Of a stretch of DNA of 64,000 nucleotides, positions 19,462 to 28,630 are shown in pieces (position 1 is the first letter of the stretch; each line of letters opens with the position of its first letter). The notes beneath the pieces were generated by a model. The model did no database searches and was not told the DNA's origin. It saw only the letters and a list, made by a program, of their open reading frames with translations. The position numbers and the translations under genes are program-made. Location of the stretch: assembly GCF_005217615.1 (NCBI RefSeq), contig NZ_SZNK01000001.1, positions 1,879,501 through 1,943,500 on the forward strand. The letters are read 5' to 3'. The DNA comes from Brevibacillus antibioticus. GTDB lineage: Bacteria > Bacillota > Bacilli > Brevibacillales > Brevibacillaceae.

Positions 19462-20238
19462 ATGAAGAGTGAAATCACCATTAGCGAATTAGCCAAGCTT
19501 ATGAATGTGTCTGTTCATCAGATTCGTTATTTTGAAGAGAAAGGAGTTCTTCTACCTGCTTACGTAGATAATAATCAGTACAGGATGTACAGCATGGATC
19601 AAGTTTACCAGCTCGCACATATTCTGCTGCTGCGCAAATTGGGGGTGCCTGTCCAGTCGATTAAAGAATGTATGACTTCCTATTCTGCTAATCAATACGG
19701 GCAGCTACTCCATCATTCTTTACGAGAAATAAAGGCAGAGATACTTCGCCTTCAAGAACTTCAAGATTTCATAAACAGGGTATTGCATGAACAAAAGAAT
19801 TTTATTTCGCACTCCAATGACTACCAAATAAAGTGTCGTGAAACTACCTATTTGGCACGGTGGATAGAAATGGATTCACAAATGAAGCTAAACGCCAAAC
19901 TGTTAACTGAACAGGCCAAGTCTGTCCCGAACTTGTTCGAATCGGACATTCATTTTATCGAGGATGGTTCCGGAACCATTACGTTATACACGGAAACAGA
20001 AGCGCCAGGCGACTTTACGTTGCCCAGCGGCAAATATCTTTCTACCCAGAGGCTGATCCATGAAGATGATGAGCTTGAACAATTGATTGAACAATTTTAC
20101 GCCTATGCTGTAGCACAGTCTTATGGTATCCAGGGACCCTTGATCCTCATTGAAAGATCTTACTTATCCCTATTTAGTCCAAGCCAACTGCACTATGATC
20201 GGCGAGCGCTCCCTCCTGTGAAACTCAAGTCTTTTTGA
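19462..20238 (+). CDS. MerR-family regulator with C-terminal effector domain
   Basis: The 258-residue protein has the MerR winged helix at 5-75 (TISELAKLMNVSVHQIRYFEEKG, then NQYRMYSMDQVYQLAHILLLRKLGVPVQSIKEC), a coiled coil at about 85-120, and a ligand-binding-type domain to the end, somewhat like the GyrI-like domains of multidrug sensors. No Cys cluster for metals was seen, so a drug-like ligand is more likely than a metal. Its own promoter carries a MerR-type operator. The divergent methyltransferase/GNAT pair could be a target, though no operator close to that start was seen. Confidence 0.88.
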   Translation: MKSEITISELAKLMNVSVHQIRYFEEKGVLLPAYVDNNQYRMYSMDQVYQLAHILLLRKLGVPVQSIKECMTSYSANQYGQLLHHSLREIKAEILRLQELQDFINRVLHEQKNFISHSNDYQIKCRETTYLARWIEMDSQMKLNAKLLTEQAKSVPNLFESDIHFIEDGSGTITLYTETEAPGDFTLPSGKYLSTQRLIHEDDELEQLIEQFYAYAVAQSYGIQGPLILIERSYLSLFSPSQLHYDRRALPPVKLKSF

Positions 20239-20272
20239 TAGGAAAGTGAGTTTTAATAAGAATACCCCGCCA

Positions 20273-21505
20273 TCAAGATCTCTGTTCATACAGCTTAACG
20301 ATTTCGATGATGGTGTTCACAGCCTGCATCATGTTGTCAACGGAAACATACTCGAACCGCCCGTGGTAGTTTTCCCCGCCTGTGAAAATATTTGGTGCTG
20401 GCAACCCCATGTAGGATAGCTGGGAGCCATCCGTACCACCGCGAATTGGTTGAATAATCGGCACGATTCCGAGGTTTTCTAGTGCTTGTGTAGCGATGTC
20501 CACTACTTCCATTACAGGCTCAATCTTTTCTCGCATGTTGAAGTATTCGTCTTTAATTTCGAGCTCAATTCGCTTCTCACCGTATTTTTTCTGTAATTCT
20601 TCTACGATACGAGTTAGTTCGGACTTTCTTTCCTGATACCGATTTCGATCGTGATCCCGAATCAAATAACGAAGCTGCGTCTGCTCGACGTCACCTTGAA
20701 TGGAAGACAGATGATAGAAGCCTTCGTAGCCTTCCGTCTCCTCAGGTGTTTCATCAGCCGGTAGCTTTCCATGCAGCTCCATGGCTAGTTTAGCAGCGTT
20801 GACCATCTTGCCTTTGGCCGAGCCGGGGTGAACGTTCTTCCCTTTACAGGTAATGGTGGCTGTCGCAGCATTAAAGCTCTCGTACTCGATCCCGCCGAGA
20901 GGACCGCCATCCATCGTATAGGCATATACTGCGTCGAAGGCGGACACATCAAATTTATCAGGGCCTCTGCCGATTTCTTCATCCGGGGTGAAGGCCACTC
21001 TTACTCTCCCGTGTTTCAGTTCTGGATGTCGAATCAGATAAGCCATAGCGGTCATGATTTCGGCAATACCGGCTTTATCATCAGCGCCAAGTAATGTGGT
21101 ACCATCTGTCGTGATTAACGTGTGGCCTTTGTAGCCAGCCAGCTCTGGAAACTCGTGTGGCGTGAGGACAATATTCTGTGCTTCATTCAAAACAATGTCT
21201 TGTCCATTATAATTTTCAATGACTTGCGGCTTCACGTCAGCGCCGGTAAAATCGCTGGCCGTATCCATATGAGCAAGAAAACCGATTGTTGGAATTTCTT
21301 TGTCTGTATTGGACGGTAGGGTTGCCATTACATAACCGTACGAATCCATCGTAACTTCCTGCATACCTATGGCTTTCAGTTCGTCTACGAGCATTTGGGC
21401 CAACACTAGCTGCCCTGGTGTAGACGGGCACGTTTCGCTGTTCTCATCGGATTGGGTGTCAACTTGTGCGTAAGAGATGAATCTATTTATGATTTCGTTT
21501 TTCAT
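20273..21505 (-). CDS. pepT: Peptidase T (tripeptide aminopeptidase)
   Basis: This cytoplasmic M20-family zinc peptidase removes N-terminal residues from tripeptides. The 410 residues carry the metal-ligand motifs [44 protein letters not shown] and the C-terminal [10 protein letters not shown], with QVDTQSDE at the N-terminus, all typical of PepT. Length matches the family. It stands alone between the convergent merR gene and a 320-bp gap. Confidence 0.96.
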   Translation of the reverse strand: MKNEIINRFISYAQVDTQSDENSETCPSTPGQLVLAQMLVDELKAIGMQEVTMDSYGYVMATLPSNTDKEIPTIGFLAHMDTASDFTGADVKPQVIENYNGQDIVLNEAQNIVLTPHEFPELAGYKGHTLITTDGTTLLGADDKAGIAEIMTAMAYLIRHPELKHGRVRVAFTPDEEIGRGPDKFDVSAFDAVYAYTMDGGPLGGIEYESFNAATATITCKGKNVHPGSAKGKMVNAAKLAMELHGKLPADETPEETEGYEGFYHLSSIQGDVEQTQLRYLIRDHDRNRYQERKSELTRIVEELQKKYGEKRIELEIKDEYFNMREKIEPVMEVVDIATQALENLGIVPIIQPIRGGTDGSQLSYMGLPAPNIFTGGENYHGRFEYVSVDNMMQAVNTIIEIVKLYEQRS

Positions 21506-21720
21506 GGTCTTATCTCAACTCCAGTACAATTAGTCAAACCGATTCAAAAAAGGGTCAATCTCGTGACAAATTCTACCACGACCCCCGTCGATTCTTCAAT
21601 CATTACGCCATATTGCTTGCTCGAATAGAAGAGTAAATCAAGCATTAACTGTATAGTGATGAAACCAACGAAGTAATCACCATTCTCATAAAAATCGGTA
21701 TTGAACTGACTCTGAAAAAT

Positions 21721-21773
21721 AAAACAGCGGCGATCCAGACCAGAAAATACAGTCTTAGACTCACCGCTGTTTT
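21721..21773. terminator. Terminator hairpin in the gap between the DHFR-like gene and pepT
   Basis: AAAACAGCGG and CCGCTGTTTT form a perfect 10-bp stem with a 33-base loop 52 bp after the DHFR-like stop. The remainder of the 320-bp gap (21506-21825) shows only the pepT leader and no further gene. Confidence 0.65.
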
Positions 21774-21825
21774 GATCGAAATAGCTAACCTCGTTCGTTG
21801 AAGAAGTGACATACTATCCAGTAAC

Positions 21826-22380
21826 TTATTCCCCTTTCAATTGATAGGTGAGTTGCACAACCCCAGAGGAGAAAGTTCTTGTATTCACCAATTTTACATT
21901 CACCCTCTGTTTTATATCGATAAATAGCGGTTTTCCTTCTCCCAAAATCACAGGGTGAACAGATAATCGAAATTCATCTACAAGCTCTAAATTGATAAAA
22001 GTTGTAATCAGACTAGCTCCACCATATAGCCAGATGTCTTTACCAGGTTTATTCTTTAATTGATTGACTACTTCAAGAATATTTTCATTGATGAATATTG
22101 CTTTATTATCAGTCCCTTTTTGTGTCTTGGAAAACACATATTTTTCTTTACTATGAACCAATCCCCAAATCTCTTTTTCCGTATCCGTATGTTCCATTTC
22201 TGGCGAAAATTGTCCCCATAAATCATAACTTTTTCTTCCATATAGAATCGTGTCAATCTGATGTAAGAAAGGAACAAACCCCATCTCAGCGTCCATTATG
22301 CACCAATCAACTTCCCCATTTTTCCCTTCAATAAAACCATCTAAGCTAACGGCTAAATCTAAAATGATTCTTCGTTTCAT
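21826..22380 (-). CDS. Dihydrofolate reductase-fold protein (RibD C-terminal-like)
   Basis: The 184-residue protein has the RibD_C/DHFR fold signatures LDLAVSLDGFIEGKNGEVDW, DTILYGRKSYDLW, VFSKT and DIWLYGGASLITTFI, LGEGKPLF. Similar small proteins (YwjB/YyaP-like) are NADPH-binding reductases of unknown substrate and not the folate enzyme. It is monocistronic, with an AGGAG site before the ATG. Confidence 0.85.
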   Translation of the reverse strand: MKRRIILDLAVSLDGFIEGKNGEVDWCIMDAEMGFVPFLHQIDTILYGRKSYDLWGQFSPEMEHTDTEKEIWGLVHSKEKYVFSKTQKGTDNKAIFINENILEVVNQLKNKPGKDIWLYGGASLITTFINLELVDEFRLSVHPVILGEGKPLFIDIKQRVNVKLVNTRTFSSGVVQLTYQLKGE

Positions 22381-22484
22381 GAATCGTTACTCCTTTCGTT
22401 GATCATCTACTCCCATTTTAGACCTTGAAATATGTCACCTTGTGTCTTATTTGTAGCAGAAGGGTTTATCACTATGGGGCGTTC

Positions 22485-23327
22485 TCATGTCCATGCATCC
22501 GGCAACAAATGTCCTTCTGCTACCAGCTTTGAGTTGCCTTCCAAGTAAACGGATTCGGCAGCATAATCTGTGAGATGGTAAGAAATTTTAAGTGGTCCCC
22601 CTCGAGTAAGCAGGTTCACAGAGGTATCTACATGTCCTAAAATACCGGCAATGACTGCTGCGGCAGTCGATCCGGAACCACAAGCATAGGTCTCTGCCTC
22701 TACTCCACGCTCATAGGTTCTAATGCTAAGCGTTTGTCTATCAATCCGTTCCACAAAATTTACATTGGTACCATTGGGAAACTGCTGCTGATCATTTCTG
22801 ACCATTCGTCCCCATTCTCTGAGCTGGTCGTCCGCTATCGCGAGAACATTTTCGACAAACCAGACCGTGTGGGGAACTCCGACAACCCCATAGTGGTAGA
22901 CGCCGCTCGGTCCATCCCATTCATATGGCTGATTCAGCTTCAGCGCTTGCAATTGAACGTCGGGGAACTTGACCTTCACATCGTTCTGATTGAGCTCTGC
23001 CTGATAGATTCCCGCCATCGTTTCAAAACTCATTTTCGTCTTGGCTGCTCCGATGTGGTAAGCAAAACGCGATATGCACCTTGCACCATTGCCGCACATT
23101 TCTCCTTCACTGCCATCTGCGTTGAAATACCTCATCTTAAAATCGGCGATGTTGGAATTCTCCAGTAGCATAAACCCATCCGCACCGATTGAAGTACCTC
23201 GCCTGCATACCTTTTGGACAAAGGCTGAAAGCGCTACCACGTTCAACAGACCATCGCGATTGTCTACTACAATAAAGTCGTTGCCACAGCCATTCATTTT
23301 TTTAAACGGGATTCCACGTTCAAACAT
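22485..23327 (-). CDS. dapF: Diaminopimelate epimerase-type enzyme, last gene of the peptide-catabolism operon
   Basis: The 280 residues carry both catalytic cysteines of cofactor-independent amino acid racemases: MCGNGARC (about 78-85) and YACGSGSTA (about 216-224), with FKKMNGCGNDFIVVDN at the start. Motifs and length match DapF, which interconverts LL- and meso-diaminopimelate. It lies 88 bp after the transporter ATPase at the end of a long operon for peptide uptake, so it may serve breakdown of imported murein or D-amino-acid peptides rather than lysine synthesis. Whether the organism has a second dapF cannot be seen here. GGGGGAG precedes the ATG. Confidence 0.88.
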   Translation of the reverse strand: MFERGIPFKKMNGCGNDFIVVDNRDGLLNVVALSAFVQKVCRRGTSIGADGFMLLENSNIADFKMRYFNADGSEGEMCGNGARCISRFAYHIGAAKTKMSFETMAGIYQAELNQNDVKVKFPDVQLQALKLNQPYEWDGPSGVYHYGVVGVPHTVWFVENVLAIADDQLREWGRMVRNDQQQFPNGTNVNFVERIDRQTLSIRTYERGVEAETYACGSGSTAAAVIAGILGHVDTSVNLLTRGGPLKISYHLTDYAAESVYLEGNSKLVAEGHLLPDAWT

Positions 23328-23375
23328 TTCGCTCCCCCTTTTTTTCGATGATCAGTTCCTTATTTTCATCCAAGC

Positions 23376-23407
23376 GACTGCTCCACAGGTTGGACTGGGG
23401 AGCAGTC
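23376..23407 (-). other. Hairpin between the transporter ATPase gene and dapF
   Basis: GACTGCTCC and GGAGCAGTC form a perfect 9-bp stem with a 14-base loop starting just after the ATPase stop. There is no T-run on the minus strand, so it is probably an mRNA processing or stability element, or a partial attenuator, that separates dapF expression from the rest. Confidence 0.5.
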
Positions 23408-23415
23408 ACCTTGCT

Positions 23416-24399
23416 TTAAGAAGGATGGATTGGAGCAAATGATTGATAGAGATGACAAGCGACCGATTGCCCTTCTATTTCACGCAGCTTTGGCAACTCG
23501 ACTTTGCATATTTCCATCCTGGAACGGCAGCGTGGATGGAATTTGCATCCCTGCGGCGGATTAGACGGAGACGGGAGCTCCCCCGACAACACAATTTGCT
23601 CTCGCGTATCATCAGGATCGGTAATGGGTTTGGCTGAAAGCAATGCTTGTGTATAGGGGTGCAGCGATCGTTCAAACAGCTTCTCTTTCTCAGCATACTC
23701 GATGATTTCACCTAAATACATGACTGCCACCTTATCGGCAATGTGCTCCACTACGCTCAAATCATGCGAAATGAAGACATAGGTCAAGGAAAATTGTTCT
23801 TGCAAATCCTGTAGCAAATTAAGAATTTGCGATTGAATCGACACGTCTAGTGCGGAGACAGGCTCATCTGCGATAATCAGCTTTGGCCGAAGAATCAGGG
23901 CGCGGGCGATGCCAATTCGTTGTCTTTGCCCTCCGGAAAATTCGTGAGGATAGCGAGATAGATGCTGCTTGCTCATGCCGACAATCTCAATCGTTTCTTC
24001 CAATAGCGCTTGTCGCTGGCCTCGGGGAATACCGTGCGAAATCAGTGGCTCCGTCAAGATGTGCCCGATTGTTAGCTTCGGGTTCAATGTTTCAAATGGA
24101 TTTTGAAAAACCATTTGCATATTTCGCCTTACTGCACGCATTTCATTTTTGTTCATTTTTCCTATATCGTTACCTTGGAAACGAATCTCGCCTTGGACCG
24201 GCTCCAGCAAACGCAGAATACATTTTCCCAATGTAGACTTTCCGCAGCCTGACTCCCCGACAATCCCCAGCGTTTCTCCTTCATGTACGCTCACGTCAAT
24301 CCCGTTAAGAGCATGAACATCATGCGGTTTTTGAAGCCACCCTTTTTTCATGCGAAACAGTTTACGCAGCCCTTTCACTTCCATGATTGGAGTCGTCAT
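23416..24399 (-). CDS. Oligopeptide/dipeptide ABC transporter ATPase, DppF/OppF type
   Basis: The 327-residue protein has Walker [18 protein letters not shown], signature FSGGQRQRIGIARAL, Walker B LIIADEPVSALDVSIQ, and the C-terminal oligopeptide-transporter cysteine region (GCKFHPRC...MEIC...VACH) that holds an Fe-S-like site in this family. It overlaps the upstream ATPase by ATGA, so the two are translationally coupled. It forms the heterodimeric motor with the DppD-type protein. Confidence 0.93.
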   Translation of the reverse strand: MTTPIMEVKGLRKLFRMKKGWLQKPHDVHALNGIDVSVHEGETLGIVGESGCGKSTLGKCILRLLEPVQGEIRFQGNDIGKMNKNEMRAVRRNMQMVFQNPFETLNPKLTIGHILTEPLISHGIPRGQRQALLEETIEIVGMSKQHLSRYPHEFSGGQRQRIGIARALILRPKLIIADEPVSALDVSIQSQILNLLQDLQEQFSLTYVFISHDLSVVEHIADKVAVMYLGEIIEYAEKEKLFERSLHPYTQALLSAKPITDPDDTREQIVLSGELPSPSNPPQGCKFHPRCRSRMEICKVELPKLREIEGQSVACHLYQSFAPIHPS

Positions 24400-25391
24400 C
24401 CACCTACCACCGAGCTTTCCTGTTCATGATCCTTGTCTTGGGTAAATAACCAGCATCGACAAGAAGTATGCTGATCCACTGGAAGGAGCACAGGATTCTG
24501 CTCCCAACATATCGCCATCACTCTATCGCATCGCGGGGCAAACCGGCACCCATTGGGTTTGTTTTCCGGTGACGGCACACTGCCTTTTATGCTGTGAAGT
24601 CTCTTTGCACGTTTCCTTGGCGTCGATTGTAGCAAACCTACGGTGTACGGGTGCTTCGGATTGCGCAGCAACGACCGTACGTCCGCTGTTTCAATCGCTT
24701 GGCCCGCATACATCACCATGACGCGGTCGCACACTTCAGCGACCACCCCTAAATCATGCGTAATCATGATTACTGACATGCCGATATCCTTTCTGATTTT
24801 TTTGATCAGATTCAAGATTTGCGCTTGAATGGTCACATCCAATGCGGTCGTCGGTTCATCAGCGATCAGCAATGACGGATTGCATGCGATCGCCATGGCA
24901 ATCATCACCCGCTGCCTCATTCCTCCTGACAAACGGTGCGGGTAATCCCTGTATATCTCTTCTGCTCGGGAGATACCTACCACGGTAAGCAATTCCAGTA
25001 CCCGTTGCTTTACCGCCGCTTTGCTTTTACCCTCATGCTCGTGCAGTACTTCACTGATTTGTCGGCCGATTGTCAACACCGGATTTAACGAATGCATCGG
25101 TTCCTGAAAAATCATCGCCATTTCCTTGCCTCTGAGACTGCGCATCTCGTCTTCACTCAGCGCAAGTACTTCTTTCCCGTTGAATCGAATGCTTCCAGTC
25201 AAAGTGGCATTATTGTCCAACAGTCGCATGAGCGAGAGCGAAGTGGCGCTCTTGCCGCACCCCGACTCTCCGACAATTCCCAGCGTCTCCCCTTTTTTCA
25301 CATGCAAATCAAGCTGATCAACAACCGTAATCGTACCCGACTCTTTCGAGAACCGGGTTGTCAGCCCTGTCACTTCCAAAACATTGTCCAT
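24396..25391 (-). CDS. Oligopeptide/dipeptide ABC transporter ATPase, DppD/OppD type
   Basis: The 331-residue protein has Walker [21 protein letters not shown], signature [15 protein letters not shown], Walker [17 protein letters not shown] and the C-terminal GCRFAPRC...MAIC cysteine motif of OppD/DppD. I chose the ATG at 25391 (MDNVLEVTG) because GAGGGG lies nine bases upstream; in-frame ATGs at 25427 and 25412 are possible. It follows the permease genes in the same operon. Confidence 0.93.
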   Translation of the reverse strand: MDNVLEVTGLTTRFSKESGTITVVDQLDLHVKKGETLGIVGESGCGKSATSLSLMRLLDNNATLTGSIRFNGKEVLALSEDEMRSLRGKEMAMIFQEPMHSLNPVLTIGRQISEVLHEHEGKSKAAVKQRVLELLTVVGISRAEEIYRDYPHRLSGGMRQRVMIAMAIACNPSLLIADEPTTALDVTIQAQILNLIKKIRKDIGMSVIMITHDLGVVAEVCDRVMVMYAGQAIETADVRSLLRNPKHPYTVGLLQSTPRKRAKRLHSIKGSVPSPENKPNGCRFAPRCDRVMAICWEQNPVLLPVDQHTSCRCWLFTQDKDHEQESSVVGG

Positions 25392-25427
25392 AAATGGAGT
25401 CCCCTCTCCCATCCTCTTATTGCCCAT

Positions 25428-26321
25428 TTACTTTTGCGTACGAGGATCAAAAATATCACGCAAGGCATCTCCCAGCCGGTTTACTGCCAATACAACAATG
25501 GTGATGGCCAATCCCGGGTATGTCGCAAGCCACCAGGCATCGGACAGATAATCTTTTCCTTCGTTCAACATGGTCCCCCATTCGGGAGTCGGCGGCTGGG
25601 CACCCAAGCCGATAAAGCCCAATGCAGCCGTATCCAGAATCGCTCCCCCGACGAACAATGTCATGTAAACGAACAACACATTCGTAATATTGGGAAGAAC
25701 CTGAAAAAGGATGATCCACCAGGTCGGCGTCCCGATCGATCTGCTGGCTTCCACATATCCAGACGACATGATGACGAGCGTCGCTGCCCTGATCAGACGC
25801 GCAAAGCTGGGAATCGAAGAAATGCCGATTGCGATCATCGCATTGGTTTGACTCGGTCCAAGCGCCGCGACAATGGCCAAGGCCAAAATGATCCCCGGCA
25901 AGGCGAGCAAAATATCCATCATTCGCATGAGCAGGTGATCAATGAATCCTCCCACATACGCACTGATGACACCGATTATCGTTCCTGCCGCTACTGTGAT
26001 GCCGACCGCCATGACAGCAACCACAAGCGTAACGCGCGTTCCATATAAAATACGGGAAAACAAATCGCGGCCGATCGCATCCGTTCCGAGAACATGCTTG
26101 GCAGACGGACCTTGCAAAAAGGCTTCGTAGTTACTTTCAGTAGGGTCATAAGGAGCGATCCAAGGCCCGACAATTCCAATCACAGAAATGAGTAAAAGCA
26201 CCACCAAGCTTAGTTTCGCTGCTCGCTGTTTCTTGATTTTTTCCCAAAAGGCAAGCTTGGGAAAAATTCCGAATTTGGCATGCGTCGCCCCATGTGCGAC
26301 GGTTTTGCTCACCTCATTCAA
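25428..26321 (-). CDS. Peptide ABC transporter permease, DppC/OppC type
   Basis: The 297-residue protein has an N-terminal OppC extension, six membrane helices and the ATPase-contact EAA loop (YVEASRSIGTPTWWIILFQVLPN). GTDAIGRDLFSRILYGTR is the typical DppC motif. I placed the start at a TTG at 26321, one base after the DppB stop, because AAGGAGGGG precedes it; longer forms would run into the upstream gene without a ribosome binding site. It forms the membrane channel with the DppB-type protein. Confidence 0.9.
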   Translation of the reverse strand: MNEVSKTVAHGATHAKFGIFPKLAFWEKIKKQRAAKLSLVVLLLISVIGIVGPWIAPYDPTESNYEAFLQGPSAKHVLGTDAIGRDLFSRILYGTRVTLVVAVMAVGITVAAGTIIGVISAYVGGFIDHLLMRMMDILLALPGIILALAIVAALGPSQTNAMIAIGISSIPSFARLIRAATLVIMSSGYVEASRSIGTPTWWIILFQVLPNITNVLFVYMTLFVGGAILDTAALGFIGLGAQPPTPEWGTMLNEGKDYLSDAWWLATYPGLAITIVVLAVNRLGDALRDIFDPRTQK

Positions 26322-26322
26322 G

Positions 26323-27261
26323 TTACCGCCCCTCCTTTTCCGTAATGAGGTCAATACGCGGATCAATCAAACCATAGAGGAGGTCGACCATCATATTTAC
26401 CACGACATAGACAAAACCCATAAGCAGCACAATGCCCTGAATCATCGGAAAATCACGGGCTGAAATCGCACGGATAGCTAATGTGCCGATTCCAGGCCAG
26501 TTGAACACTTGTTCGATGATAACTGCCCCGCCCAGCAGAGTCGCGATTTGCAAGCCTACCACCGTTACAACAGGAATCAGGACATTGCACAAAGCGTGTC
26601 GGAATAGGATGATCGACTCCCTCAATCCCTTGGCCCGTGCCGTTCGAATGTAATCGTGGGAAAGCACTTCGACCATACCTGAACGCGTCAGTCTGCTAAT
26701 CATCGCGGAAGACAAAACGCCTAAGGTACAAGCAGGCAAAACAAGATCCGTCCATCCCGTACCGCCCGCGATTGGAAACCAACCTAATTGAACGGAAAAG
26801 AACATGATGACGATTAACCCAAGCCAGAAGCTCGGCAGCGATAATCCGATCGAGGCTGCCGCCATTAGCATAAAGTCCAAGAGCGTATTCTTGTATTTCG
26901 CAGCGATCATTCCCATCGTTAAGCCAATCACGACTGCGATGCCAATCCCAGCAAAGGCTAGCTTGGCCGTTGCCGGAAATCGTTCCATGATTTCCACGAT
27001 GACAGGTCTTTCTGTCTGTAAGGAAGTCCCGAAATCTCCTTGGATGACTTTTTCCATGTAGGTCAGGTACTGATGAGGAAGGGGCTGATTAAGCCCCATT
27101 TGTTCACGTAACTGTTCAACTTGTGCTTTTGTAGCCTTTTCCCCTAACATGATCCGTACCGGATCTCCAGGAATAAAATGAACGAGCGCAAACGAAAAGA
27201 TGGAAATGCCGAGGAGGACAATCACTCCCGATAGCATCCGATTCAACAAATACTGTTTCAT
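26323..27261 (-). CDS. Peptide ABC transporter permease, DppB/OppB type
   Basis: The 312 residues show an N-terminal helix (RMLSGVIVLLGISIFSFALVHFIPGDPVRIMLG), the DppB hallmark, six helices in total, and an EAA loop (YIRTARAKGLRESIILFRHALCN). It lies 35 bp after the serine hydrolase gene. GAGAGGAG precedes the ATG. It is the partner of the DppC-type protein in the same operon. Confidence 0.93.
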   Translation of the reverse strand: MKQYLLNRMLSGVIVLLGISIFSFALVHFIPGDPVRIMLGEKATKAQVEQLREQMGLNQPLPHQYLTYMEKVIQGDFGTSLQTERPVIVEIMERFPATAKLAFAGIGIAVVIGLTMGMIAAKYKNTLLDFMLMAAASIGLSLPSFWLGLIVIMFFSVQLGWFPIAGGTGWTDLVLPACTLGVLSSAMISRLTRSGMVEVLSHDYIRTARAKGLRESIILFRHALCNVLIPVVTVVGLQIATLLGGAVIIEQVFNWPGIGTLAIRAISARDFPMIQGIVLLMGFVYVVVNMMVDLLYGLIDPRIDLITEKEGR

Positions 27262-27296
27262 GATTCGATCACTCCTCTCTTCCGGAATGCGTATGG

Positions 27297-28598
27297 CTAA
27301 AATCGCTTGGGAATTTGGCGATAGGAGCCCATCATGCGAATTACCGTTTGATTTCCGTCTCGTATAAAGCGTACGGTTTGATCCGACCCTTCAACGTTCA
27401 CGAGAAAAACGTCTTCGTCGATCGCTTTTAAAGAGAATGAGTCCGAATGATCGACCGTTACGATCAGCGCGTCTGCATCCACGCTTACCTGAAGATGAAT
27501 TCCGTCCATAGAGCCGTACTCGCCCGCATATTCAAGCAGATGATCTGTCGGGAGGTCATATTCCTTATAGGTGACAGGTGTTGATTTCGCCGGACGATTC
27601 TCGATGCAGTGAAACGTGCCATGTGCCAGTGCAGCAGCCGGCGATCCGCTGAGATTGGTGAGCGCCACGGCAGCCAATCCGTTCTCGGGAATGATGCTCA
27701 TGTGGGCTTGGATCCCTTTCTCTCTGCCGCTATGGCCCAGCATCACAGCACTGTAGAAATTGGGGGTAATCGCTACACCATACCCGTAATATTGGTTATA
27801 TTCGCATCGGAAATAAGGGGTGGTCATCTGCTGCACACTTTCCGTGCGAAGAATTCGTTCCTTGCCAATCATACCTTTCGTTCGAAACAGCTCTGTGTAT
27901 CTCATCATGTCGGTGAGCGTTGATTTTAATCCGCCGGATGATTGAAACGGTGGTGTCTCAAATAGCGTTGTTCGATCCTCGTACCCATCCAACTCCACCA
28001 AGGAAAAGCAACTATGCTGCATTCCCGCTGGTTGGAGAATATGCTCCTTCACATACGTTGAATAGGGCTTGCCGCTTGCCCGCTCAACAATTGCTCCCAG
28101 TAGCGTATAGCAATCATTGGAATAACTGAACTCCGTACCTGGTGTACCCAATAAAGTAAATTCCAGTTGTGCCATATAGGTCATCAATTCCTCATAGGTG
28201 TTCATCCCACGCTTGAGTGCTTCATCGGCGCAAGATAATGGCGGCAAACCGGAGGAATGGGTTAGAAAGTTGTGAATGGTGATTGCTTCCGTTGCACTTC
28301 CCGTTTTCACATGAAACTCCGGCAAAAAACGGGAAACAGGATCGGCAACCGTCAGTTTTCCCGCTTCCTGTAGCTGCATGATCGCAATAGCGGTAAACGA
28401 CTTCGTAATCGAAGCGATTCCGAATAAAGTATCAACTGTCGCTACCTGACCTTGCTCGGCATTACGATAGCCGAAGCCTTTGGCATAAACGAGCTGTCCG
28501 TGTTTGGCCACTCCAACTGCAGCTCCAGGCACCTTGCTTCCCAACATTGTTTCTCGTACAAACTCCTCATAACTCACGAACCATTCCTGATTGTTCAT
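27297..28598 (-). CDS. Serine hydrolase of the beta-lactamase/penicillin-binding family (class C-like)
   Basis: The 433-residue protein has the SxxK motif in GIASITKSFTAIAIMQL (about 63-66), a YxN motif (YSNDCYTLLG) and an HxG motif (LGHSGREKG). This set belongs to class C beta-lactamase-like esterases, D-aminopeptidases and peptidases. There is no signal peptide, so it acts inside the cell. A C-terminal beta domain of about 100 residues follows, as in D-aminopeptidase DAP-like proteins. It sits inside a peptide-import operon between the binding protein and the permeases, which suggests cleavage of an imported peptide, amide or ester, possibly with D-residues. Confidence 0.9.
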   Translation of the reverse strand: MNNQEWFVSYEEFVRETMLGSKVPGAAVGVAKHGQLVYAKGFGYRNAEQGQVATVDTLFGIASITKSFTAIAIMQLQEAGKLTVADPVSRFLPEFHVKTGSATEAITIHNFLTHSSGLPPLSCADEALKRGMNTYEELMTYMAQLEFTLLGTPGTEFSYSNDCYTLLGAIVERASGKPYSTYVKEHILQPAGMQHSCFSLVELDGYEDRTTLFETPPFQSSGGLKSTLTDMMRYTELFRTKGMIGKERILRTESVQQMTTPYFRCEYNQYYGYGVAITPNFYSAVMLGHSGREKGIQAHMSIIPENGLAAVALTNLSGSPAAALAHGTFHCIENRPAKSTPVTYKEYDLPTDHLLEYAGEYGSMDGIHLQVSVDADALIVTVDHSDSFSLKAIDEDVFLVNVEGSDQTVRFIRDGNQTVIRMMGSYRQIPKRF

Positions 28599-28630
28599 GA
28601 CCTCTTCCCCTTGTTTTTTTGTTTCCTCGC

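Noticed and set aside
25092..26048. 318-codon open frame on the plus strand, antisense to the DppC/DppD genes
   Set aside because: It is rich in Arg, His, Asp and Gln with no domain pattern, lacks a ribosome binding site, and lies opposite two clear transporter genes; a shadow of their codon bias.
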